From: Nothopassalora personata
Lineage: Eukaryota; Ascomycota; Dothideomycetes; Mycosphaerellales; Mycosphaerellaceae
Direction: 5' to 3'
NCBI GenBank assembly: GCA_033816765.1
Contig: CM066288.1
Span: forward strand, 3,348,001-3,412,000
Length of the DNA: 64,000 nt
In this document: in pieces, positions 1-9,400 of the stretch
How the letters are laid out: every line of letters starts with the position of its first letter
How positions within the stretch are numbered: position 1 is the stretch's first letter
Position numbers and translations under genes: made by a program
Notes under the pieces: model-generated
What the model was told of the DNA's origin: nothing
The model's input: the letters and a program-made list of their open reading frames with translations, nothing else
Database searches by the model: none

Positions 1-339
1 GAATAACGGGAACCGGATATCTTATACCGTTAGGAACATTTATATCGAATGAATTACGTAATATAGTATAGTACGTACGCGCACTCTACTTAGAAACGTA
101 GAAGATCTAGGAACGCAATAGACTATAAGTGTAGACATAGGGTAACGGGCTATAGGTTCTAGCCGAAGCCTCTAGGCACGAAGCATAGCGAACTACATAC
201 CATTCGGGAAAAGGATTAGCTCCCTAGGAATGAGCAACCGGAGGGAGTTATATAACACTTAGGCTTATATATCGACATTAAATACAGTTTTCTAGACATA
301 AGCAATCGTTAACGGACATAAGACTAGTGTTATAATTGA

Positions 340-1807
340 CTTAGGAGTAGCGGGGAATTTTATCTCCGAGTCTTTTATAAGAAGAAACGGGTTAGCTACC
401 CTAAAGAAGAAATAGGGTTACGAGTTAATCGCGGTAAACGGATTATCGTTACCTAGCGTAGAATAGGAGACGATACCATTGCTACTAGCTATCTAATAGT
501 ACTACAAGAATATTACCTTAGATGTTACTAATATAGCTAGTCATAACATAGTATTAGGTATGCCTTAGTTAAGAAAGTACAATCTAGTAATCGACTAGAG
601 AAGAGGAGTACTTACATTTAGGGAATGCGATTGCGTTATCGACATTTAGCCTACGTAGTAGTAGCGTTTACTAGTAGATAAGGTAAGGAAACAGCTAAAC
701 GAAATACAGCTTACGCCGAATAGAAGGATAGAAGAACTACCTTCGACCGGGATAGACACTAGCGTAGGGCCGCCGGGTCACGAAGTTACTAGAAGTAATA
801 GAAGTAACGCACTATCGAAGAATACTAACATCTTAGAGTTAAGTATTCCTAAGGAGTATCGTAAGTAGTCGCGACTCTTTAAAGAGGAGAGAGGCAAAAC
901 CGCCTTACCTAAGCACCGCCTATAGGATTATAAGATTAACATTTAGCTAGGGAAAGAGCCTCTATAAGGACCCCTATATTAAATGTCTAAGAAAGAGCTG
1001 TAGACCCTACGAGAATAGCTAAAGGAGAAGCTAGCTAAAGGATAGATAAGAAGATCTACCTCGAGTGTAGGAACTCTATACATGTTCGTTCTAAAAGCAA
1101 ACGGGAAGTTACGACTCGTATAAGACTATAGGAAGTTAAACGAGATTACGATTAAGAACCGATACCCGCTACCTAACATCGAAGAAGCATAAGATAGATT
1201 AACCGGATCGGACTAGTACACGAAGATTAACCTACGAGATGCCTTCTATGCTATACGAATAGTAGAAGGAGAAGAATAGAAAACCGCTTTTAGAATAAGA
1301 TACAGACTCTACGAATTCTTAGTTATACTAATGGAATTAACTAACGTACCCGCATCCTACTAGGACCTTGTTAACGAAACACTTAGAGACCTACTCGACG
1401 TATACGTTATCGCCTACATAGACGATATACTAGTCTACACAAAAGGATCCCTATAGGAACATATAAAACAAGTCTAGGACGTCTTCGAACGACTTACGCA
1501 ATTAGGATTTAAGACGGCACCCGAGAAATGCGAATTCCATAAGAAAGAAGTTAAATTCTTAGGCTTCATTATTAGCACTATAGGGATAACGATCGACCCT
1601 ACGAAGACATAGTTAATTAGAGAATAGCTAGAACTAAAAACAGTTAAGGACGTATAATCATTCCTTAGACTAGCGAACTATAACCGGAAATTCATTAAGG
1701 ACTACGTAAAGACAGTAGCACTAATAACGATGCTTACGAGAAAAGACGTTACTTAGAAATAGGGAAAAGAACAGATTAAAGCATTTAAGAAACTTAAGGA
1801 ATAATGC
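340..1807 (+). pseudogene. Gypsy pol, protease and reverse transcriptase part (RIP-inactivated)
   Basis: Read in the surviving frame, this stretch gives an aspartic-protease-like segment ending in a VLGMP motif. It then gives the classical RT blocks: KANGKLRLV, KNRYPLPNI, YIDDILVYT and KCEFHKKEVKFLGF. Stops (nearly all TAG) fall at positions where Gypsy RT normally has Trp or Gln, so the protein cannot be made. The segment ends at the 5-bp target duplication of the inserted miniature element, and coding homology resumes at 3016 with the RNase H domain. Confidence 0.88.
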
Positions 1808-1812
1808 GCTTT

Positions 1813-1973
1813 TGTCACGGTTTACCTTTGCACAGACGCACTTCGGTGTCACGTGACCTCGGGCCCGATCTTATCACGCGCTTCTCGCGACTTCTTACTT
1901 CTCTTCTTCGTAGAACTTACTCGATACTAAGGCTAATACACGTTTGCGCCCTGTTGCTGTCTTGTCCGTGTCA
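1813..1973 (+). repeat. 5' LTR of miniature element
   Basis: 161 bp, identical to the copy at 2850-3010. It contains an E-box within CACGTGACCTC (1850-1860). It also contains GTAGAACTTA (1910-1919), which is complementary to the candidate primer-binding site just downstream; that point is a plausible RNA 5' end. Confidence 0.92.
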
Positions 1974-1974
1974 T

Positions 1975-1984
1975 TAAGTTCTAC
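1975..1984 (+). promoter_or_regulatory. Candidate self-complementary primer-binding site
   Basis: TAAGTTCTAC lies one base inside the 5' LTR, where retroelements carry their minus-strand primer site. It is perfectly complementary over 10 nt to GTAGAACTTA at 1910-1919 inside the LTR. This is the arrangement of Tf1-type self-priming, where the transcript 5' end folds onto the primer site. I did not recognise a tRNA 3' end match. Confidence 0.6.
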
Positions 1985-2055
1985 CGCGCTCGATCGCCGC
2001 AAGCGATCACCCCGACCACGTGTGCACAGAAACGCGCGTGCGACACCGAGTCCGA

Positions 2056-2355
2056 ATGGCCGCAAACCAGACGACACTCGGAGCAGACGAATCCTAATTC
2101 ATTCCCAACCTGAACCTTAACCTACTCACGAAGAAGTTCCTCCGCGACGCGCGCCAACGACAGAACGGCACACTAACCGAAGGACAACGTGAGGTGGAAG
2201 ACGAGTCAGAGTGGAATCCGGATTTCGACGACACCCAGGGTGTAGAACGACTGCGCAAGATGGCGCAAGAGACACAAGACGAGACTCAGGGCCGAGATGG
2301 TGCTGAGCAGGCTCGTCAGCAAGAGGAGCACCGGCGGAGCGCAGATACAACTTGA
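2056..2355 (+). pseudogene. gag-like remnant in miniature element
   Basis: An ATG at 2056 begins a frame running to TGA at 2353-2355, broken once by TAA at 2095-2097. The C-terminal part is polar and Glu/Gln/Arg-rich (for example VERLRKMAQETQDETQ), the composition expected of a gag N-terminal region. I infer a truncated relic of the autonomous parent's gag; no full gag of this family is in the window. The frame ends inside the first copy of the 79-bp repeat. Confidence 0.45.
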
Positions 2356-2730
2356 GGCAAGCTGAGGCTTGATATACAGTTGGTGGACACAAGGCACACT
2401 GCGGTGTGATACTGTCTTCGCTTGAGGCTTGTATTTTTCGAGAGAGAGAGTCTTAGTTTCTCTTCGTCGTAACGAAGATACTGTCTTCGCAGATACAACT
2501 TGAGGCAAGCTGAGGCTTGATATACAGTTGGTGGACACAAGGCACACTGCGGTGTGATACTGTCTTCGCAGATACAACTTGAGGCAAGCTGAGGCTTGAT
2601 ATACAGTTGGTGGACACAAGGCACACTGCGGTGTGATACTGTCTTCGCAGATACAACTTGAGGCAAGCTGAGGCTTGATATACAGTTGGTGGACACAAGG
2701 CACACTGCGGTGTGATACTGTCTTCGCTTA
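2343..2730 (+). repeat. 79-bp tandem repeat array with paired hairpins
   Basis: Copies begin at 2343, 2491, 2570 and 2649. The last three are in exact 79-bp register; the first is separated by a diverged spacer (about 2411-2490). Each unit contains two short inverted repeats, CAAGC-TGAG-GCTTG and CACAC-TGCG-GTGTG. A third hairpin, CTTGC-TGCG-GCAAG, follows the array. Minus-strand open frames through the array simply repeat the same peptide and are not genes. Confidence 0.85.
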
Positions 2731-2849
2731 AGGCTTGCTGCGGCAAGATATACATTGGATTGGATTGAATTGGGTAATGGCGATGGATATACCCCATTGC
2801 GATTGATTCACGCGTACGAGGGCGTACGGCGGTTTGAGAGGGGGGGTGG

Positions 2850-3010
2850 TGTCACGGTTTACCTTTGCACAGACGCACTTCGGTGTCACGTGACCTCGGG
2901 CCCGATCTTATCACGCGCTTCTCGCGACTTCTTACTTCTCTTCTTCGTAGAACTTACTCGATACTAAGGCTAATACACGTTTGCGCCCTGTTGCTGTCTT
3001 GTCCGTGTCA
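2850..3010 (+). repeat. 3' LTR of miniature element
   Basis: 161 bp, no difference from the 5' LTR by direct comparison. It is preceded by the purine tract GAGAGGGGGGGTGG and followed by target duplication GCTTT (3011-3015). Confidence 0.92.
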
Positions 3011-3015
3011 GCTTT

Positions 3016-4830
3016 AGCCCCTACGCTTCGACTATTCGATAGTAGTAAGGAAGTCTAGATCGAGACCGATGCGTCTAATATAGCAATAGGCGCGTGTCTA
3101 ACATAGACACACGATGGGTAAAGACACCTAGTAGCCTATTACTCCCGGAAAATGACCATAGCGGAACAGAACTACGACATCCATAATAAAGAGCTTCTAG
3201 CCATTGTTGCTACTATATAACATTAGAGAGTATATGTCGAGGGCCTACCGAAGTTAACGATTCTTTCTAACTATAAGAATCTTACGTACTTTACGACGAC
3301 GAAAGAACTTACCCGAAGGCAAGCCCGCTAGTCGGAGCTACTAGGACAGTATAAGTTCGAAATTAAATATACTCTAGGACGAGAGAATAGCCGCGCCGAC
3401 GCGCTAAGCTAAAGAAGCGACTATATAGAAGGAAAAGAACTAGTGCAACACAAAGTACTGAAAACGAACCCCGACGGAAGTCTTAGTACTAACATAAGAG
3501 AATTTAACAACATCGTACGGATATTAGGCGATAGGGACGAACAATTCCCTATATCGTAAGGAAAATACTAAGTACCTAAGGATCGAGAAGAAGAATGTAT
3601 ACGATAACATTACGACGGACTAACTTATAGACACCCTAGAACTTTAAAAACAATGGACCTAATATAACGCAGTTTCTCATTTCCATAGATAAGACTTAAG
3701 GTGTCACGCTACATTAAACAATACGTACACTACTAACGAAACAAGGCTACGAGACATGTAAAATACGGTTACCTACAGTTTAGGACACTACCGATGAAAC
3801 CATAGGACGAAGTCATAATAGACTTTATTACGAAACTCCTACCGTTAAGAGATTAAGTTACGAAACAACTATACGACATAATACTAGTTATAGTTAATAG
3901 ACTCACAAAATACGTACACTTTATTCCTACATCGGAAACGTACAATGTAGAGTAGCTCGGATACCTCGTACTAGATAGACTTATCCGATACTACGGATTC
4001 CCTTAAGCGTTTATAACGGATAGAGATAAGCTATTTACATCAAATTACTAGAAGACGCTTATAGGAACGATCGGAATTAAACACAAGCTATTAATAGTAT
4101 ATTATCCGGAGATAGACGGATAAACCGAAAGGATAAATTAAATGCTAGAACAATACCTACGACACTATATTAACTATGCATAAGATAACTAGGTTTCATT
4201 ACTACTAATAGCGTAGATTGTACTAAATAACTACAAATCGGAGACAACTTTAACGACGCCATTTTATGCGAACTTTAGTAAAGATCCTAACCTATTCGGA
4301 ACACCTAGATCCTATCTATAGGCCGAGAGAGCAATCGTAACGACGGATACTCTTAAGGAAGTGCATAAAGAAACACGTAAGGCGATCGAAGATGCATAAC
4401 GAAAACTGTCTTAATAACGGTAGGACACGAGAAAATAGCACCTCTACTAAAAGAGGGGCATAAGGTCTATCTTCTTATAAAAAACTTGAGAACAAGAAGA
4501 TAGACTAAGAAACTAGATTACGTTAAGGTCGGACCATTTTTTATCGACAAAGTTATAGGACTAGTTAACTACCGTCTACGACTACTACCTAACGCAAAAA
4601 TCCACCTAGTCTTCCATATCTCTAAGTTAGAACCCGTAGATGCCGAAACACCCTACTAGGAAAGCTTCTATTTCGAACCGGAAGTAGAAAACAAATTCGA
4701 AGTCGAAAGAATCCTAGATAAGAAAGGTTAGCGATACCTTGTTAAATAGAAAGGATACGACGAATTAGAAAATACCTAGGAACTAGAAAGAAATCTTAAG
4801 AACTGCCGGCTACTTCTAATAGAGTATTTC
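3016..4830 (+). pseudogene. Gypsy pol, RNase H, integrase and chromodomain part (RIP-inactivated)
   Basis: Continuation of the same pol after the insertion. RNase H is recognisable from IETDASNIAIGACLT and [13 protein letters not shown]. The integrase core has IIDFITKL, ITDRDKLFTS and YYPEIDG. The tail has a chromodomain with VERILDKKG and KGYDELENT, where TAG replaces the expected Trp codons. The chromodomain places the element among chromoviruses. The many stops make it non-functional. Confidence 0.88.
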
Positions 4831-4870
4831 TAGCGCCGGAAGAGCCTCGAAGAGAAGGAGGACTATATAA

Positions 4871-5356
4871 CTAGAAATCGGAGGAGATATTATAACCCTA
4901 GTCGATAAGAAGGTTCTAAGTGTTAGGAGCTAGGTAGAAGTCCGCTAACCCCTCCTACTCTAGCTCTAAAAGGTCCGCCGACTCTACGGCAATAGCCTCG
5001 TTAGCTCTCTAATCTATAAGCTCCATCTACCTACGTAACCGTTCTTCCTTCGCATACGTAGTATTAAGGGCCTCGCGAGCACGCTCTTAAGCCTCGCGGG
5101 CTTCCTTTATCTACCGCTACAGTTTCTTCTTTTTACTAATAAGGCGATCGAACTCGGAACGCGACACCTTTATATTATAACGAATGTTTCGACGAACACA
5201 CTTATTGCACCGCCCCGATAATACATGCACCTTGTACACCCGCGAATGCGCCCGACAATTGGAACAGGACCGTACTATTATTTCTCCGAAATTGTCGATA
5301 GTTTCGGCTAACTTAAGACGACGAGAGGTACTCGAGGAAGAAGGAGCCTTTAGCAT
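4871..5356 (-). pseudogene. Antisense element-associated ORF with Cys motif and coiled coil, decayed
   Basis: On the strand opposite pol, between pol and the 3' LTR, an ATG at 5356 opens 79 codons. They contain a Ser-rich N-terminus and a Cys array (CSNC, 15 residues, then CNKC) followed by SEFDRLISKKKKL. Past the stop at 5117 the same frame continues as a recognisable Glu/Arg/Ala-rich helical segment broken only by RIP-type stops, down to 4871. I infer an originally longer protein of about 160 residues with a zinc-binding Cys motif and a coiled coil. From memory, similar small proteins sit beside Gypsy elements in other Pezizomycotina. Its function is unknown to me. Confidence 0.6.
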
Positions 5357-5450
5357 GTTAAGGAAGACATAAACGAGAACACTAAACGAAGGGACAAGGC
5401 GGTAGGACTATAACCTAAGCTCGAGGCGAGCTAAACTAAGAGGGGGATAG

Positions 5451-5873
5451 TGTTACGGGTTAGATTAGGCTAATGCTTAGCGATCAATTAGAGTCTCTAC
5501 AGTTAAGTGGGCGCCACTACAGCTAGAAAGGCACAGCTACTATAGAGTGATCTATTGCTTTACGAGACCTATAAGATAGATTAACAGATTAGAATAGAGC
5601 ACGACAGTAATTGATCTGTTGCTCTATACGATCTATAAAACAGATCAACAGATCGGAGTAGATTAATAATAATTTCCTTTGTATTTAGGAACGCGAGAAA
5701 CCCTTATGGTTCTAATACGTTCAACTTATGTTACTATCTCACTAATTGGAATACAACTCTTATTTCTATCATTCATCTTCGCTTAGCTTGCTTCAGCCTC
5801 TCTAAAGAATAATACCGCCACGTGACTTGACTTATCTCTCTTTTAAGACTAGCCCTAGAACGAGACAATAACA
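5451..5873 (+). repeat. 3' LTR of the RIP-degraded Gypsy element
   Basis: The segment starts TGTTACGGG directly after a purine tract (AAGAGGGGGATAG, 5438-5450) and ends AATAACA, giving the TG...CA termini of an LTR over 423 bp. Its 3' half (about 5690-5850) is clearly related to AT-rich stretches near 36120-36290 and 37770-37960, so the family has further decayed copies in this window. The matching 5' LTR lies outside the window. Confidence 0.75.
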
Positions 5874-6245
5874 TAAGGGTTAGCTATAGGCTGCCCTTAC
5901 AGTACTATACATTACGACATCCCCTTATAGTCTTACGGCCCTAACATCTATATTATAATAGAGATAATAGACCTATACTAACAATCTATATACCTTTATA
6001 CTCGTACGCTCTTACTCTATATATGTAGTAACGGGAGGATAGTTCTATAGTTAGCGTATCTATAAATATACTACTTAGAAGACTAATTAGAGCTAGTAAT
6101 AGCGAGGTAGATAGTAAGGTATTATAACTTTCTAAGGAGTACTTAGATTAAGACTTAGAGACTAGATTTAGAATTAGCGCTTATAACATAGTAGAAATAG
6201 TTTTTAAAATAGCTAAAAATAGTATACTTCTAGGTAATTACCTAC
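5874..6245. repeat. AT-rich RIP-degraded repeat flank
   Basis: AT-rich, TpA-loaded DNA without usable reading frames. A stretch at 5902-5930 matches an approximately 80-bp dispersed repeat that recurs four times at 36.4-38.5 kb. The last five bases (6241-6245, CCTAC) are the target duplication of the next element. Confidence 0.7.
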
Positions 6246-6451
6246 TGTCGCGAGGCTACAGTGCGAGAGTGCAGGGGTGTAGTATTAACAAAGTCGATAG
6301 CTAAAGAGAGAAGTAGGTTCTAAGGTCGAGGCCTATACTTAAGGGCCGAGGTGTCGCGGGTCGGCTTCGGGCCGGGCTGAGTCATCCTGGTCACGTGCTC
6401 TGAGGTCACGTGATCCATCCCAAATCCTTCACTTGCGGAGCGGCCGTGACA
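6246..6451 (-). repeat. 3' LTR of the intact chromovirus
   Basis: 206 bp, identical to 13180-13385. In element orientation it starts TGTCACGG and ends GCGACA. Pol reads into it for about 43 codons before stopping at 6320-6322. It carries two CACGTG sites in element orientation (core complements at 6392-6397 and 6407-6412). Confidence 0.95.
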
Positions 6452-9400
6452 CCACCCCCCCCTCAAAACACCTTCGTCTCGAAGCGTGTGACCTTGAATC
6501 TTCCTTAGTGCATATGCGAAGGCTTCATCATCCTCCATACCATCCGTTTCATCAAGCAGCTCCATCTGAGCGGCCTCGATTGCTTCGTCCGTCGACGTTG
6601 TATCCGTCGTTGCATTAGAAGCAGGCACCGAAACCCCTTCGCTATTGCCCACAGCAACATTAGAAGGCGTGTGGTCACCAACAGGAAGAGCCACAGCACC
6701 GGTGCCGACAGAGGGCGGTCGTGCTACTGTGGTTACCTGAGGTGCCAGATCCATAATGTGTACATCTGCTTCAGGTCTCATATCGCGCAACGTTTCATTT
6801 GGGATCCAACCAGGTGGCGGATGAAAGTTGACCGGTATGGACTTGGTTGGGTTGTTATGCTTGAAGTCTGCGACTGCCTTCGGTGCATCTTTGCACACCA
6901 CGCTCGCGGGCTCCCAAGTAGACTCACTGTCCAAGTAACCTTTCCATTTCACTAGCATGGTAATGCCTCTGCCCTTCGGTTTGGAGTCCAGGATACGCTC
7001 AACCTCCCAGGTCTTGAACGTGTTGCCGGTCTCGTCCGTGACTTCGATCGGTGGCGGCCTCGCATCATCTTCCGGATCTGCGAGTCTGAGGAGATTTGAG
7101 TGGAAAGAGTTGTGTACGCGGATCTTATCTGGAAGGGCAACACTGTAAGCATTCTCACCGAGTGCGGTAGTGACAGTCACTGGTCCAAACCACTTGACGT
7201 CGAGCTTCTTCGCTGGGCGTGATGACTTCCAGTTCTTGGTGTTGATGTAGACATGGTCGCCTGGCTCGTATCGTGGTGGCACCGTGCGGTGCATGTTGGC
7301 ATTATCAGCTTGCAGGGCTTGGTCGTAACGCAAGCATTCATGGAGATGTGCGTGGAGGTCCTTCATTTGCTGGGCGAACCGCTCTGCTCCCTCAGCGCTC
7401 AGACGTTGCTTGGTCGGCATGAGGCGCTTAGGCAGTGTATCGCCGTTAAAGTTACCTGTGCGAGGATTGCGGCCTCGCTCAGCGAAGAAAGGCGACACAC
7501 CAGTGGCTTCAGTAGCGTGGTTGTTCTTCGCAAACTCCGCAAGGGGTAGCCACTGCACCCAATCTCCTTGTGCGTAGTCGATAAAGACGCGGAGATACTT
7601 CTCCATTTCCTTGTTAGTGTTCTCAGACTGCCCATCCGTCTCAGGGTGGAAGGCTGTAGACAGCTTGTGGTCTATGCCGACTAGTTCGCAGAAGCGCTGC
7701 CAGAAAGCTGACAGCCACTGGCTCCCTCGATCGGTGACAATGGATAGCGGCGCACCATGCAGGCGGTAGTAGTCTCGCACGAAGACTTCGGCGATGTACT
7801 CAGCCGTCATCTCCTTGACGGGGATCATGTGACAACCTTTGCCTGTGCGATCCGTGATTGTGAGAGCGTTAGTGTATGTGACGCCATTGCAGTCGGTGCT
7901 CTCTGGCAGTCCCACTACGAAGTCCATAGCAATCTCGTCCCATAACTCAAAAGGAATAGGCAGGGGCTTCAGCAGGCCTGGGTATTGGGTCTGCGAAGGC
8001 TTGGACGAGCGGCATTCGTGGCACTTAAAGACCTTGTTGCGGACGTACTGCGAGAGGCCGGGCCAGATGAAATCGCGCGTAATCAGTTCGAAGGTCTTTG
8101 CTCGACCTGGATGCCCTGCAGAAGGGGTGCTGTGATAGGCCTTGAACACCTCGAAGCGCAGATCCGGAGCATCAGGCACGAACACGTTGTATCCGCCGTA
8201 CCTATTCTTCATGTAGATCAGGCCGCCTATAGCGACTGCGTCGCTGTCGTCCATACGGTGACGACGTAGCAGTCCACAAGGTTCTCCGGCATCCAGCTCT
8301 CGTAGGGCCTGTTGCATTTCTGGTGCACCATAAGCAGTGCGAATTTCTGTCATAAGGTCATTGCCTTCGGGGCGGATCTTCATAGGTGAAATGTTGAGAA
8401 ACCTGTGCTCGGGCAGCAGGGTTTGCTCTTGATGTTGTCGGCGCGGGTCCTCATCGCTGGCAGGCACATCTTGCGGTCGACGAGTCAGCGTGTCAGGCTT
8501 GATGTTGGTCTTGCCAGGGATGTAGACGATCTTGAAGTAGAACTGTGACAAGAACTCGGACCAGCGGGCCTGTCTGCGGTTGAGCACTTTCGTGCTTGTG
8601 AACCATTCGAGATTCTTGTGATCTGAATACACGAGAATAGGCTTGCCACTCTCATCAGTGAGGTTCTCGAAGTCGGTATCCTCGCTATCCCCGTCGATGT
8701 CCCCTGAAATTAGCTCAGGCTTCCATTCTTCAAAGGCTTTGACAATGGCAAGGAGCTCCTTGTCGTAGATGTCGTAGTTGCACTCCTGGGGTGACATCTT
8801 CTTAGACATGAATGCGACAGGACGCCATACGCCATCCTCACCCTTCTGTGACAGGACTGCTGCAGTGACGAAATCTGAGGCATCAGTTTCGAGCTTAGTT
8901 TCGCGTCCTGGCACGAAGTGAGCGAGCACTATGTCCTCTTCAGCAAACGCCTGCTTCATGCAGTCGAAGGCTGTTTGGCAGGTGTCATCCCACAGCCATG
9001 GCACATCTTTCTTTGTCAACTGTGTCATGGGATAAGCGATGCCTGAATAGTTGCGAATGAACCTGCGGTAGAAGTTGCAGAAGCCTAGGAATGACAGGAT
9101 ATCGGTTGGGTTGCGTGGCGTCTCCCACTCTTGGATGGCTACAATCTTCTCCTTGTCCATCTTAATACCCTCGGCTCCAATGACCAGTCCGAGGTATTTG
9201 GTCTCCTGAACGTGGAACTCGCACTTGTCGATATCGAGCTGGAGACCAGCTGCCTGAAGCTTGGCCATCACCTTGTCCACGTGCACGATGTGTTCTTCCA
9301 GAGTATCGCTGAAGATCAGGGCATCGTCGAGGTACGCCGAGGTAAAGTCGTCAAGGTATTCTCGAAGGGCGTCGTTGATGTATGACTGAAAGGTCCCAGG

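Larger units (their letters stand above)
1813..3010 (+). mobile_element. Miniature non-autonomous LTR retrotransposon (TRIM-like)
   Basis: Two identical 161-bp direct repeats (1813-1973 and 2850-3010) begin TGTCAC and end GTGTCA. They are flanked by the 5-bp duplication GCTTT (1808-1812 and 3011-3015), which proves insertion by integrase into the older Gypsy element. The internal 876 bp holds a candidate primer-binding site, a short gag-like remnant, a 79-bp tandem repeat array and a polypurine tract (2836-2849). It has no protease, RT or integrase, so it must be mobilised by proteins of another element. The base composition is normal, with no RIP, unlike the surrounding sequence. The identical LTRs imply recent insertion. 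Confidence 0.92.
1..5873 (+). mobile_element. RIP-degraded Ty3/Gypsy chromovirus, 5' end outside window
   Basis: An old LTR retrotransposon reads left to right. Conceptual translation shows, in order, a retroviral-type protease (about 340-640), reverse transcriptase (about 1080-1660, active site YIDDILVYT), RNase H (about 3050-3420), integrase (about 3680-4480) and a C-terminal chromodomain (about 4690-4790). It is then followed by a purine-rich tract and a 3' LTR. The frame is broken by dozens of stops, mostly TAG where TGG or CAG is expected. That is the CpA/TpG to TpA pattern of RIP. The element is split at 1807/3016 by a younger insertion. Its 5' LTR and gag lie upstream of the window. 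Confidence 0.9.

Noticed and set aside
2343..2730. CRISPR-like array
   Set aside because: Units are 79 bp and contiguous without unique spacers, in a eukaryotic retroelement.
2206..2797. Several overlapping minus-strand ORFs of 114-165 codons
   Set aside because: They are the 79-bp repeat read in different frames, giving the same peptide again and again; no domain.
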